In this document: one piece after another, positions 1 through 14,157 of the stretch
Layout of the letters: each line of letters starts with the position of its first letter
How positions within the stretch are numbered: the stretch's first letter is position 1
NCBI GenBank assembly: GCA_000611775.1
Contig: KK106981.1
Location: 4,900,927 to 4,964,926 of the forward strand
From: Umbilicaria muhlenbergii
Lineage: Eukaryota; Ascomycota; Lecanoromycetes; Umbilicariales; Umbilicariaceae
Length of the DNA: 64,000 bases
Reading direction: 5' to 3'
Notes under the pieces: model-generated
The model's database searches: none
What the model was told of the DNA's origin: nothing
The model's input: only the letters and a program-made list of their open reading frames with translations
Program-made: the position numbers and the translations under genes

Positions 1-524
1 GAATAAGCTGTTTAAGAGTTTTCTTATACAAACTTTCTTTTTATGTGTTGTTGTTGTTAAGTTATTCAAAAAGTCATTAAAAGTCGGTTTATTAATGTTG
101 TGATTTTCATCACTGAAAGTTTAAAATCAATGTAACTTTTTAACAACAACAGTTATAAAAAAACTTTAAATTATAAAACTGTTTAATAGCTTCTTCTCTA
201 CAACTTATAAACTAAAAGTTATATCATAAGTATAAAAGCGCAATAGTTATTCAATATGCTAATATATTTATAATTAGTTAAAAGTTTTTTAATTCATAAC
301 TATTGCAAATTAAAACTTATGAAGAAATCTTTAGTTTGTAAAGTGTACAGAATAAAGAGATCTAAAACTTTTCAATAAAAAGTTTTTTATTATTCATGAA
401 GGTATAATAGTTATTTAAAGTGTAAGATTTGTATGAGCTCATTTACTGCTCAGAGAGTGCTCTGAGCGCATAAAGTATTATTAACTAAAACCTTATTTTT
501 GAGCGGGCTGCCAAGTTGCGGATG
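1..524. mobile_element. Fold-back TIR element (family E), one end
   Basis: This is the right part of a non-autonomous element whose other end lies outside the window. Bases 1-196 match the central spacer, and 197-524 match the terminal arm, of the copies at 52890-53858 and 57305-58183. The arm ends in gagcgggctgccaag then ttgcggatg at 524, the inverted complement of the catccgcaa start at 52890. No protein is encoded. The boundary with the Gypsy relic at 525 is abrupt, so the element probably inserted into it. Confidence 0.75.
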
Positions 525-3500
525 TTATGAGGTATCATTTCACTGAAGAAGTTCACAGGAAATGTCTTTTTTATTAAAGTATTCATCAAAGTCTCTTGTA
601 TCAGTGTGAAAGTAATTACTTCATCAGCCAATTCAGCTACTGATATCAGGACAGGCTATGACTTCAGAAATTAATATTACATTACAACAGAGGTCAAGTT
701 AGTGCTTGATATGCTTATGAAAGCAGTTTGTCTGAACATCAGGTGTTCATCACCTTGATTAATTAAACTTTTCTGCACAATCAACTACCTACAGTCCTCA
801 TATGTACTATGACATCATCAATCTCAGTATGAGGTATTGGTTTCAACAAACATTCAATTAATGAATATGTCATACTACTCATCTATCTAGTGAGCAAGAA
901 TGATAATGAGGATACTGTGAATGCCCTGATTATGAAAAAGGCTCATATCATTGATGAGCTAAAAGTGAAAATACTAATCAGAATGAACATTATGAGGCTG
1001 AAGCACATGAATATTATAACATTTAAGAAGTCAGCTTACATTGACAGCTGCAAGATAATTATAGTCATCAGTACTCAATCACAAAAACCTTTGATTCAAT
1101 GAACAGTTCATGTAAAATTCATTATGAATATTTCATCAAATACTCAGCTGATTATTTCAGTGCATCACATCATTTTACCTGAAAGCAGAGACTTTCTTTT
1201 TAAGCTGAGTGAGAACATGCATCTGTCCTTATACACTCACTTAATTGATGCCACCTTCAGCGGCATAGTGATCAAAAATGACTTCAGTAAGACCGTGACA
1301 ATACCTCACAACTCACGGCTGAGTATTGTTCATGAAATCAACTATGATAATTGTTATCATGTGAAGAAGGACATGTCTGATCTGACTGCTTAAACACTTA
1401 AATTTATGCATTAAAAGAGTTGAATAAGAAAGATGTTCATCATCTGCAGAATTACTTTATTGACCACAGCAGTATCCTCATTAACAATTGAGTCAAAGTC
1501 AACTAAAGTCAACTTGAACTCAATTATGCTGAACAGAGTCTTCAAGATCATCTTACTTAATGAGGTCATCATGCAAGTGATTGATGATTATTTTATCTTA
1601 TGAAAGGACTCTGACTTCTTTGTTGATCTTTCAGAAGAGCATTAAATGAAGATATCATTAAAAGCAGACTGAGAGTTCAAAATCTCTGACAGAGTGAAGA
1701 TCTACTCACTTAAGATTTAAGATAAGAAAGTGATGAATAAAATGTTTAACACTTTACATGAACAAGGCAGGATGAACTGAATTGAGATTAACATCTCATT
1801 TAATTACTCTGTCTTCATTGTGTGAAAGACCCTACCAACTGAGGAAAGAAAAAGTCAGACAGTCATGAATATTTAAGAGCTAAATTAAATTATTCAGTTA
1901 AATGTTTATCCTCTTCTTCTATAATCTGATATAATAGCTGCAGTAAAGGGCTGTAAATATATCATCATCATGAATTGTGTTTCTTTCTTCTACCAGTGAA
2001 GAGTCTGTTCAGAGGACAGACACAAGTTAACAGTGATTAATCACTGAGATTAAAAGTCATTTAATGTTGCTGTCATGAGCTACAAGAATTCCTCAGCTTA
2101 TGTTTAATGACAAATTAATAAACTATTGTGATTATACCTTTACATCAAAGTTTATGTTGATGATGTGATCATATTCTTAAAGATGCTTGAAGAATATTTA
2201 TCTCACTTATGAAGTGTCTTCTTCATGTTTATCAAATCTGACATATTTATTCAGCTCATTAAGGCTTATTTAGCCTACTTGTCAGTTCAGTTACTAAAGC
2301 AAAAAGTCAGCTTCTTGAGGCTTGCAACATCAGAAGAAAAGCTCCTCACAATCTTTAAACTGAATTTCTCATGAAGTCTTCATGAGTTAGAAACTTATTT
2401 AAGTTTTATTAAATGACTTCAAGAATATGTCCTGCACTATGCAGCTGTCATTAAACTCTTATAAGAGTGAAAAACTGAGCTATTAAAGCCTTCACTGAAG
2501 ATAAAGAATTAATGAAGATCTTTTGCTTTCAGGATCTGATTAAATGAATTAATCACAACAGAGATAATCTCATTCTGTACACTTCAAGATTTACTCTTTA
2601 AACTTAACTACCTCATTCATTTTGATTCTACTAAGCAACTATACATCAACCTCAATGAAAGCAAAGAATTCAGATTTAGTGTCATGATTTATCATGTTAA
2701 AGTGAGGTGAAATCATGATACTGAAAATTATTCTTCATGAACTCAAGTCAAACTGATCTTGTTTCTGAGCAGACTGCTTAATGTTGCTGAAATAAAATAT
2801 TGACCTACAGAGCTAAAAATAACTGAAATGATATGAGTGATAAAGAAAATCAGGCATATAATTAAATCATTGCAATTCAGTACTGTGATTTATACAGATC
2901 ATGATGCTTCTTTAAGTATTATGAAGCAGATGATCTTGTTCATCACATTAATTAATAAGCTCAATCTTCAGCTTGTGAGGGCTTCAAATTACTTGCAATG
3001 ATTTAACCTTAAGATTCAGCATAAGCTGAGTAAACAACATATCATCTCAGATGCTCTATTCAGACTAGTCAGCATGAATGATGAATCATTAAATCATGAA
3101 GAAGAGTTAAATGTGCTGTATGCTTATATGACCTCCCTGATAAAAATGAGCTCAGAATTCAAGAATAACTTAATGAGAGAATACTCTGAGGACCTTGCCT
3201 GAAAGCAGATATTTAAAATACTTGATGACAATAAAAAGCTCAGCATCAAGGATGCTGCTAAACTTTCTTTTATGTGAGAGAAGAATGATCTCATCTTTTA
3301 CCTTGATGATTATATCAGCATCAGTGATCATACCTTTTAGCTTCACTGGCTATGCATTCTTAAAAATCAGGTTAAAGAGATATGTGTCATCAGTCACATC
3401 AGGGATGAGCACTCAGGATTTGCTCACACTTTTGAATGAATATCCTCATCATGATACATTCACGGCTTATTTAAGCACCTCAGAGACTATTTGAAACACT

Positions 3501-4970
3501 GCTCTGAATGTCAGATGTATTAAACTTGATGACATTAATTATATGAGAGCCTGCAGCTCATAGAAACACCTCTGATCTCATTTCACATTATTACAATTGA
3601 CTTTATCCTCACTCTACTGATTATCAATGAAGGCTTTGATATGATACTGTCAGTGACTGATAAATTCAGTAAACAGATTATGTTGATATCAGGGAAATCA
3701 ACATGAACAGTCAAACAGTGAGCTATCATCTTACTTGATCAGCTACAATTAACTGATTGAGGTTTACTTAAAATAATACTCTTAAACAGGGACTGAAAGT
3801 TCCTCTCAGAGATGTGAACAACAATGTTTAATCATCTAGGGGTGCATTTACTTTATTTCATCACTTATCATTCACAAACTGATGAACAGAGCAAGTGTAC
3901 AAACTAAATCATCAAAATAACACTACAGTTTTATATGATAACTTTAAATGAGTCTAGCAAATGACCTGCGGTTTTATCATGCCTTCAGACTAGTATGAAC
4001 AACTTCACTAATTCTACAGAGAAGTCATCAAATGAAACTGTTTATGAATTCACATTGAATTAAACTTTGAGCTTGACAGGACCTGAGTCAGCTGATGTGT
4101 TTTTAATTCATGCATGAGTGAAAGTCTGAGATGTCATTAATTTTGTCAACATGAACATCAAACATCATTATGACTGTCAACATCAATTGTTATTTCTTGT
4201 TGTTAAAAACTGAGCTTTACTACGCCTGCATCATGATTATGTCATATCATCAATAACTAGCAAGAAGCTAGGCCAGCAATATGTAAACTCTTTTCAAGTA
4301 AAGGAATGCATAAGTTGTTTAATTTATTAATTTAACATACTCATCAACTGATAAATTTATCCTGTTTTCATGATGACACAGCTGAAACCATGCCCGCTGC
4401 TTGATTCAGACTCATACAATAAATCATGATCAGATCACTCATCATCAGTTTTCATTAAAAAAGACACTGATAATTGAAAGTCATGAGAACTAAAGAAGAT
4501 CCTCAATAAGCAAGTATTCAAATGAAGTCATGACATGATCACAAAGTACTTAGTCAAATGAAAGAGGTATGAGCTTGAGTTTAATCACTGAATAAATGTA
4601 AAGAATCTGCAGGACGCTTCAGAGCTTGTGAAAGATTATAAAAAGATCATTGCAAGTCAAATTAACTTAACATCACTGATGAAATTCAGTTCAATAAAAG
4701 TCAGTTCATGAAGTGATAAGTTGCCTAGACAGGGCTGATCAAGGAAAGAGATCATTATCATGATATTAATCATCATTATAAAGATCTCTGTGCTCAACAC
4801 AACACCTGTGATGCTGACAACTGATATGAAAGCACTACCCGCGCTGATGATGTCACTAGTGCTTATCAGATTGAGGCCTAGAAAGGGTTAATTCTCAACT
4901 TAATGATGAGAGCATCACCTTCTTTCTTTCATTAAGGACAGGTTGTTATGACATGATTATGAGTTTATTA
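525..4970 (+). mobile_element. Ty3/Gypsy chromodomain retrotransposon relic
   Basis: A fossil LTR retrotransposon body in the plus direction. Recognisable parts in order are a protease/linker zone near 1124-1400, reverse transcriptase with its active-site region near 2150-2200, RNase H about 2480-3000, integrase about 3050-4200, and a chromodomain near 4540-4660. The order protease, RT, RNase H, integrase, chromodomain is that of fungal chromoviruses. It is badly broken, with many breaks throughout, and no matching LTR pair was found in the window. The left side is cut by the E element. The end coordinate is approximate. Confidence 0.8.
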
Positions 4971-5106
4971 AATTACTTTTTTCTTTACTTCATAAGCGCC
5001 TTCCTTTGCTACGCGTCACTTATACTAATAATGTACTTATATAGTCACAGTTCTATGAGAATGATTCATATAATACACACACTCATAACTTGATCAGACC
5101 GTTGCA

Positions 5107-5290
5107 AAATCAAGAAGTAAAGTGAAGAGATATTAAAAAAAATGTTTAAAAATGTGCAATTCTGACATCAATAACAGTCACAAAAGAAATTGATAAAATA
5201 AGTTAACTTGAGGTAATAAATACCTCACATATGTAAACTACACAGTGTCATAGTCTTAGACTGCATACACTTAATAAAGAAAAAAAAAAT
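5107..5290 (+). mobile_element. LINE 3' end (5'-truncated Tad1-like copy)
   Basis: This stretch matches the 3' ends of the LINE copies ending near 47235, 50708 and 51785. It shares the words aagtaaagtgaagagatatt, acctcacatatgtaaactac and cagtgtcatagtcttagact and ends in an A-rich tail at 5278-5290. Only the last ~180 bases are present, as expected from a 5'-truncated LINE insertion. It has no coding capacity. Confidence 0.8.
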
Positions 5291-7200
5291 TAATACATGC
5301 TTTAATTACTTTATCAGAGGTATTTATTTCAATTGTTATTTTCTTAACTGAGTTAAATATTCACAGTATCAGTTTAAATATAAATACTTCTTTTAATTTT
5401 TAAAATGTATTCTGAGCTTTATTTATTTATTTAAATAATGAGTTCTTTTTTGTAAAATCTATTATTGATGAAATTATCTTCAAGTATTGTTTGATAAATC
5501 ATCAATAGAAATTTGTGAATTTTAAGAAAGTTTAAGTTTTTTAAATCATAATAAGTTCTGATCATTTTCTGATGATTTAAATTTTTATTAAATTTATCTT
5601 GAGTTCTTTAAGCATAATTATATACTTTAAAAACTTCACTTTTTATATATAAAATTAACTCTTCTTTAATTTCACCTGAAGGTTAACATTCTTTATTATT
5701 TACAAAAAAATTTATATATATTGTATATATTCCTTTATTATTTCTGAATATATGAAAATGTCATTCAAGTATATTATTTCTAAATATATGAAAATGTCAT
5801 TCAAGTATATTATTATGAAGATATTAAGGTATTATTGAAGAATATTATTAATAAATACTTAAATCATTATTAATGTATTGATAAGCTCAAATAATATCAT
5901 CAGATATTTATAATACTTTACTTAAATGCAGAAAGCTGTTTTTTATTCATCACTTTTTTTAATGTATATCTTATTATATGCTTTAAGTATGTTGAATTTT
6001 GTAAATTGTTTTACTTTTTAAAGTCAATCCTAAAGTTTTAATATTAACAGCAGTGAGTAGTTATTTTTAATTATAATATTATTTAACTTTTTATAATTAG
6101 CATATAATTATTGATTTTTATTTTTTTTAAAATATAAACAGTATGAGATATTTTACTGATAATTATAATTCTTTTATAAGATTTTTTTATTGATTCTCTT
6201 TGATGTACTTTTATAAAGTATTAAGTTTTTTTGTAAATAATGAATATATTATCTTCTTGAAGGGTGGCTTTTCTTTTATAAAAAATATTTTATAATCTTA
6301 AAGTTGATGCTTTAATAAAATATTTAACTTTATTTCTTCTTTAAATAATCTCTTAAAATTTTAATACTTCTCAGACATTGTAACTTCTGTAATAATAAAT
6401 ATATTATATTTTTATTATATTTTTTGTCAGCTCTTGTAAGAGTAATTCAGTTTTAATTAAAATCAAGTTGTTAAGTACTTCAATTGATACTTAAGTTAAC
6501 CTCTTTCAATCAAGATATACTTAATATAATATTATGTTTTAATACTTTCATGATATTTAAAGTTACTGTTTTTAAGTATATTTTTATTTTTAACTTTATA
6601 ATGATTTTATGAGTAATTTATCCTTTATTATAAGTGATTAATATGTCATTAATTATATTCAAGAGTATAAACTTTACTTTCATTATTAATTTCCTCTTTA
6701 TCTTAATTATAAACTTTAATGATATGAAGTTGCTTGTAATTTTAAAGTTAATCATAATTTGAGCCTTTTGTTATATTAACTTTACTTTGATTACAAAGTA
6801 TGCTTTATGAAAGTGAGTTGCATATAAAGTTATTTTATTATTATTTTTAAAAAAATTAATAATTTAAAGGCTTAATATTAAGCATTAATAATTGATTATT
6901 ATTATTATAATTTATTCTTTTTTAGAAAGAAATTTAATATATTAAAACTTCTTTGAATTAACTTATATTGTAAAGTATCATTTTAGATCTCTTTACTTAA
7001 ATTTTATTTATATTATTTATGCTTTTGTTTATAACTCTCTTATAATATGTTTTTCATTAAAAGTAATATATTTTTCTTGTATTATGAAATAGCTTCTCAC
7101 TGATAAGTGTTGAACATGTTTCATTTATTTAATGTGAGAAGATTAATTTTTATTAGTGATGTTGAAGCCTGCTATATATGAACTAAATTAAGTTAAGCCT
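5291..7200. other. Very AT-rich stretch, no gene recognised
   Basis: About 1.9 kb of sequence visibly poorer in G and C than its neighbours, rich in TTAA, TATT and poly-T, and without an open frame or a recognisable motif on either strand. It follows the LINE tail directly. It could be an old repeat in which CpA sites were also converted to TpA, but no homologous stretch was found in the window. One short tandem duplication lies inside it. Confidence 0.5.
5737..5808. repeat. 36-bp tandem duplication
   Basis: Two adjacent 36-base units, each containing aatatatgaaaatgtcattc, differ at one position (ctg versus cta). The sequence around them is unique in this window. The near identity points to a fairly recent duplication. 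Confidence 0.8.
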
Positions 7201-8196
7201 GAACAGGTGACTAAAGAAGTTAATATGTTAATAATACATTAATGAAATCATGATATAATCATAACATTCTGTTATTAATGAAGAAAAGTCATCACTTTGA
7301 TGAATGATACATTATTAAAATAGTGCTTCTTTCTGCTTTTTAACAATATACTTTTTATACTTCTTAATTAACTTCTTCACCTCCTTTAAGTTCTTAATGT
7401 TATATTAAATGTTAAACTCTGACTCATAATCTTTTCATCATATTAAATATTAAGTGATGTAATCATGATCTCAGTGATTCACTTGTTTTCAAAGTAACTT
7501 TTTAATCTCATAATGATCATCAGCGCTGTTCATCATTATTAAAGAAGAGTGCATAAGTTTAAGTTAATTATAAAAATCATTGAAGTTAACTGACTTCAGA
7601 TGAGTTATAAAGATGATGTCATGAATCTTTCATGTAAAAGGTAAATTTAAGCAGTAAGCAAGGTGTTTTATTCATTTAATGACTTTAAATGAATTGATGA
7701 ATTGTCATTTAATCTTTTTATTTATAATTTCTGAAAGCTTATATTCCTGATGCAGGCGTAGTAGAACTTCATCACTGATAATAAAAAATTAAAGCTGTTG
7801 ATTTAAATCATAATAATACTTGACTTGCATGACTGCTCAAGTGATAGCATCTTTCACATTTATATAACTCAGCTGGTAATCAGACATCATAAGTAAAAGA
7901 TTATTTTTTTGAGTTTTTTGAAGTCTTACTCATTCAGAGGCCTGTTCAGCAACTCATTTAATGACATGTTTAAAGATTCATTCTTCTTTGCTGTGTTCTT
8001 CTTGTGTAAGATGTGCTTTGACTGTGATAAAATCATGATCAGGCTCATGAGTTTCAGCTGTTATGATGAAATCATGATCATGCTCAGTAAAGCAGCTCAT
8101 TTGAAGTAAATTAAGTGCTTCACTTGATCAAAAGCTGTAAAGTACCTCATTCAAGGTCTGATGAGTCAAGGATTGATACATGTTATTTGAGATGAT

Positions 8197-8367
8197 TATC
8201 AGGATCATGCAGAGCTCATTATGCAAATATGATGATCAAGAGATTAATTTTAAAGAGTCATTAAGTGGTGAGCAAAACTACATATGTGAGTGTTGCAGAA
8301 TTAACTGAACGCGCTAAGCTCAATCAGAAGTTAATGTAAATTGCTTAATTTTATCATGCTTTTAACA
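8197..8367 (-). repeat. 3' LTR of the nested Gypsy
   Basis: A 171-base long terminal repeat matching 13987-14157 over its full length. On the minus strand it begins with TG (tgttaaaagcatgataa) and ends in ctgata. Confidence 0.85.
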
Positions 8368-8459
8368 TTACTCCCTTTTCTGAAAAAGTATCATTCATGA
8401 TGCTGTTGCAAAAACAACATTAAAATGTGACAACCTTGCTCAGCTGTCCTGAATGATTT

Positions 8460-8537
8460 GAACAGTCACTCTGAACAGCCTTTAAACAGTAACTCTGAAC
8501 AGTCTTTAAACAGTGACTCTGAACAGTCCCTGAACAG
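8460..8537. repeat. 24-bp tandem repeat, three units
   Basis: Three consecutive units of about 24 bases start at about 8469, 8493 and 8517 and share ctctgaacag. They lie just inside the 3' LTR of the nested Gypsy, downstream of its integrase, and are not obviously coding. Confidence 0.7.
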
Positions 8538-11500
8538 TTCAAATTTAACATGACTTGTTGAGATATCTGCAGTGAAATTCCTTCAGCACTTTCATTGAGC
8601 TGTTAAACTCACCTTTGTTCACATAATATCACTCATTGTCATGATCAATTTCATGTCATTTGACCTTGTATTGAAGCCTGTCATGATATCATCTTGAATT
8701 TAAAATATCATCAACTTCTTAATGCTCCTCCTCATCTTCTGTTACAATGAGAGTTGATGAGGGTGTATGCTGACCTGAAAGAGGATTCATGACACATGAG
8801 TGAAGCAGCTTGAGGCTGAAAACATCATGAATTCACATGATAACAAATAGCTCTAGTTGATAAGTGACTCTCACTCATTTTTTAACACAGAATGATCTCA
8901 GCTGCTTGTTTTTCAAATCATGACTTAATCATGTGATTTTAATATTACAGCTTGACAGTCATATCATGTTTTTCACCTCATAGCTGACATTTTTCTGATG
9001 TTTATCTACTTGTGCTTTCATAAATTCCCTGCTCTTCTTCAACTGCTGCTTACTGAAATCAAGGATTTTTTACATGTGAGTTGTTATGTCCTCCGCCTTC
9101 ACTGACTGAAGTCATTCACGGGTGAACTCATAGGTAGTGATGTCAGGGCTGAAACTCATGCATGAGTGAAAGCCTTTGTTAAGGTAGAAAGGTGAGAGTG
9201 AGGTTGTTGAAAAACAATTATTATTATCATTGAACTTAATCATAAGCAGTCACTTCACTCAGTCATCTTGCATGTAGTTGCAGTATGTTCATAAACTCTG
9301 TTCAACATCTTGATTGACTTGTTTAGTTTAATCATCAGTCTCTGAGTGATAAGCTGTTGATAGGTTAGCCTTGATTTTCAAATGTTTACACATGCTTCAT
9401 CATAGGTTGAAGATAAACTGAGGGCCTCAGTCTGAGGTAATAAAGCTTGACAGGTCATGTAAATGATAAATGTTTTATAATATAAATTACATTAATTTAT
9501 TTATTGAGGTTCCTTCATCTCTTGAATGATAAAGAACATAATGCCTTTCCTTGAATAATCTGTCAATGAGAATGCAGATGATGTTATAACTCTTTAATAT
9601 TAACAGTTTAATTATAAAGTTCATGACAATGTTCTGTCAGCATTGTTGTGAGATAGGAAGTGAAATCAGGAGTTTATTAATGACATCATGAAGTGACTTG
9701 CTTCACTGACAGTGATGATAGTTTCAGATGTATTACTTCATGATGATCACATGTCCTGATCAGTAGTAGTGTCAGTGAACAAGTTTCACTGTTCAGTGTA
9801 TGCTTGAATATTCAGAAGATGACTGATCATGTATTTCTTAAAAAAGCTCAGTATGTAGAGATTCAGGAACTCATAAAAAATTGTTTTTAAATAAAGTGTC
9901 ATTCATTATTCAACATTCATAAAGGCGGGTGTCATGTAACTTAATGACATTTTTTGTTATAATTAAATAATATTCATCACATAACTCATCTGCTTTATTG
10001 ATTATATGAATCTGCTTAAAAAGACCTTCTTTCACTTCTTTTACTTGAACTTTTACACAGTTCAGAGTAAGAATGATCTGATAAATCAGGTTCTTGTCCT
10101 CAGAGTTAAATATTCAAGTAAGAGTATCAGCTTTGTCATTAATCTTACTTGATCAGAAGATCACCTGAAAGTTGAATTTTAACAAGATGTTTAAATACTT
10201 AATTTATTAATGTGTCAGCTTCTTATTTTTCATAAAGGTCTTCAAGGCCTGATGATCAGTGAAGACTTATATGAGTAAGTCAGTGTGTTCAAGTTCAGGA
10301 TGTTAATGTTTGAAATAATGAATAATGATCAGGAGTTCCTTATCATAGATGTAATAATTACATTTCACTGATATCATGCTTTTGTTGTAGAACATCATCA
10401 GGTGAAGAACTCCTTTATCATCATATTAAGAGAGGATTTCACCTGTCATAAGGTCAGAGGCATTCATCTTTAATATGACTTAACAGCTGAAGTCAAAGTA
10501 CCTTAATATTAAAGCTTCAGTCATGACTTGTTTCAGGCTTTCAAAAGCCTTTGTGCAGTCATCAGTTTAAGCAAATGATACATCTTTCCTAATAAGAGCA
10601 ATGAGAGGTTTGATGATTTTGAAGAAGTCTCATATAAATTGATGATAAAAGTTAATGAAGCTTATGAAGCCTTGAACCTCTTTAAGGTGAGTTAATTTAA
10701 CTCAGTTTATGACTGTTTTAACTTTCTGAAGATTCATTCATAAGCCCTCTTCAGAGATAATGACTCTCAGAAAGACTGTCTCTGAGATATTAAATTCACA
10801 TTTCTTTATGTCAACCTGTAGGCTGACTTCTCAGAGATGTTGAAGCATTTATTTAACATGATGATTATGTTCCTTTCAGGTCTTGCTGTAGATGAGGATG
10901 TCATTCAGATAAGCTTAACAGAAGTCATTAAGAAAGTCTTATAAAGTATCATTTATGTACTGCTGAAAGATACTCAGCCTGTTGATTAATCTGAATGATA
11001 GAACTCAGTATTTGTAGGAGCTCAGAGCAGTAATAAAGGTTATAAAATTCTCATTATCTAAGTGCATACATAACTTGTTGAAGGCGGTGATAATGTTAAG
11101 CTTAATAAGATGTTTGCATTTTAAAATCTTTTCAATCACCTCTTCAATGAGTGATAAGGAATAATGATTTCACTTTGTGAAAGCATTAAGCTTCTGATAA
11201 TTCATGCAGAATCATAAGTCACTGTTTGTCTTTAAGATGAATAATATCAGTGAGAAGTAAATCACCTTGCTTAAGATAATGAAGTTTTTAAAGAGGTTCT
11301 CATTAAGGTACTTCTTAACCTTTTGAAGCTTGTAGAGTGACATGCAGTAAACTCAGCTTTAAGATGAAGCAGCATCACTCATCAACTTAATTTTGTGAAT
11401 GTAGAGGCAGGTCATGACAGGATTTTTGAAGTTATTTAAACAGTTCAAGAAACTGTTCAGGAAGGTGAAGTGAAAAACAGAGATGAAGAAGTAAAATATT

Positions 11501-13986
11501 CAACAGAAGATGAACATTCTCCTTTTATCTTTACCTTTTCTGTAAATAAGGAAGGGAAATCTTCTTTAAAAATAATAAAGTCATTCTTCAGGTTCAGAAG
11601 GAGCTGATTTCAGTTCATTCATGATTTTCTTAAAATGATGTCATGCTGCCTTAAGTCAATTATCAACATAAAGATGATAATCTCTTTATGCTTCTTTTTC
11701 ATAAGCAGACCTGAGTAAATGACGTGAGTGATTTTTTCTTTAATGAGGTTTTCATCAAACTCATGTACATTTTTCAGTTTAAATAATGAAACTGACTTCA
11801 GCCTGAGCCTGTCACAAATCATGAGAATCAATTAAGTGTGAATAAGAGAATATGCTGTATAATCAGTGTTTATCAATGCCTGAAAAGGTATGAGAAAACC
11901 TTGAGAGTAAAAAGAGCAGACTGTAATGAACAGTCATAATGTGAAAAGCTCAAGGTCATCATTCAGATCATTTAAATTATTTGAAATGTTTAAATAAAGT
12001 TCATTGAGGTTCAACAAAGGGTTCATGCTGCACAGAGAAACTAATTCACCCTCAATCATGACTTTAATAAGAGTCATTCATTTTCTGACTCAGAATCAGA
12101 GTCATCATAGTTAATGTGAATCTCACTGACAGACTCATCACGTCTGAAGAAAGAAGACAGTTGTCAGACATGCTGAGAGCATTCATTAACAGAGTGCTTA
12201 AAATGATGACAAATATAACAGTTCTCATTCTTCTCATCAGTTAAATGTTGTGAATCAATTAATGTTCTTCAATTGTTCAAACTGTTCAAACTGTTCAGAG
12301 GTGTGATGAAACGCATTATGAGCTGAGTGACAGGCACTTTAAATGTGACTCATTTATATCTCTTTAAGTAATTTGTTATGATATTGATGTTGACATCTTT
12401 TCAGTCCTTCACTGCTTGAGTGACATGTTGTTCATTGTTCAGGCGTATGAGGTAGGTCCTCATGATTAATAATGAATTAAACTGAATCATTTGAGATAAC
12501 AGAGAGGCTTGAAGATGAGGAGAGATCTTATCTCTGAAGTCATTCATACATTAAGTCTCATCATACTCAAGGAAGGTGAAAAGGTGATGAAACTCAACAT
12601 AAAAGTCTGAAAATCACTTCAATTTCTGAATAAGCTTAATATAAGCCTGATGATAATTTCTCTGTTTATTTAAGTCTTCATAAATCTCCCTCAAGTTCTT
12701 CAAGATTTCATTCATGTTATGATAAGGGTCTGTGACTGAGAGTTCATATGATGAATAAAACTCAGTGTGTTGAGTGACTTTTCTGCTCAATTAAGACAAC
12801 ATGTACCTCATATGAGTAATCTCAGTCAGGTAATGATCTTCATTGATGCTTAATTTGATCTTTATCTTGCCTACTCAATCCTCTCACGTGGGCTCAGAAT
12901 CATCATTCAAAAGAAGAGAATCAAAAAGCTTCTTTGAACACTTATCATCATTTGAACTGTTTGAAATGTTTAAAGAATAAATACTTTCTTAATTCATTCA
13001 TCAGCATTCCTTCAGAAGCTGATATTTGATGTTGAAAATAATGAAGTTGATTTTTAAAGAGATCACATGATCTTGCTGTTCAGTGATGACATTCATAAGA
13101 TCATTCTTTTCAATCAGTAGGTCATGAACATTTTCATTAATTATCATGCTCAAGTCCCTCTGCTCTTGAAGAGTGTTAAGTGTTTTTAAAAACTGCTCTG
13201 ATTTCACCTCTGCTCAACACTGAAGTTGTTTCATGTTGATGATATCATAAAGGGTTTCAGCATCATCTTTGTCAGTTCATTCATGATGTCATGCAGTTGA
13301 AATAAAATACTTTCTTGTCTTTCTGCTCTTCTTGAGTTCTCTGAGAGCTGCATTCAGTTTAAGGTAAATCATCTTCACATTAAGAAGAACTTCTTCTGCT
13401 TCATCTTTCTGCTCATGTTAATGAGATGAGCTTGCCTCAGCAGCTTTTTCTTTTTGAGCTTGACTCAGTGAAATCATGCTCTCTTTTGTCATATTGATGT
13501 GATGTGTTGAAGATGTTTATCTTGCAGCATTCTGCATTTGATGCTTTTCTTAACCTCTGTTCAGTGTTCAGTTCAATGTGTTGTCTGAACAGTTCAGTGA
13601 TTTCTTTTAATTTGAAGTGTCATCCTTTTTGAGGTCTTTATGAGAGGTTCAGCTCAATGATTCTTTTTAATTCAGCTCTTTCACAAGAGCAAGGTGAATG
13701 CAGATTATTTAAATTCAACTTGACTGCTTTATGAGCATTCAGTGATGACAGTGACTGCACACTTATCATAACAAATTCTTTTAACTTGACTGCTTCATGA
13801 GCTTTCAGGTTTTCATATGACTTAAGTAGGCTAATACACATCTGTATGATTTAAAAGGTGTAGTTGCAAAGGGTTATGTTATCAGTGTTTTTCAGAGTCA
13901 TCAACACACACAACTCAATGCCTTTTTAAACAGGTTATTTCAGTTCAACTGTCTCATGAACATTAAGAGAATGAGAATTAATCTAA

Positions 13987-14157
13987 TATCAGGATCATGC
14001 AGAGCTCATCATGTAAATATGATAATCAAGAGATTAATTTTAAAGAGTCATTAAGTGATGAGCAAAACTACATATGTGAGTGTTGCAGAATTAACTGAAC
14101 ATGCTAAGCTCAATCAGAAGCTAATGTAAGTTGCTTAATCTTATCATGTTTTTAATA
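13987..14157 (-). repeat. 5' LTR of the nested Gypsy
   Basis: Partner of the 171-base LTR at 8197-8367. All differences between the two are C/T or G/A transitions. It is followed by atgac, the probable target-site copy. Confidence 0.85.

Larger units (their letters stand above)
8197..14157 (-). mobile_element. Ty3/Gypsy element with both LTRs, nested in another Gypsy
   Basis: A fossil 5.96-kb minus-strand LTR retrotransposon bounded by 171-bp LTRs (8197-8367 and 13987-14157). The flanking 5-mers atgat and atgac fit a 5-bp target duplication altered by a C/T change. In its own direction it shows a coiled-coil 5' zone (13.85-13.0 kb), gag (about 13.0-12.0 kb), protease region (about 11.9-11.5 kb), reverse transcriptase (11.4-10.6 kb, active-site region near 10900), RNase H (10.6-10.0 kb) and integrase (9.9-8.75 kb). 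The LTRs are about 94% identical and differ by transitions only. The element is broken in many places. Since RIP-like mutation inflates divergence, the LTR difference is not a clock. Confidence 0.85.
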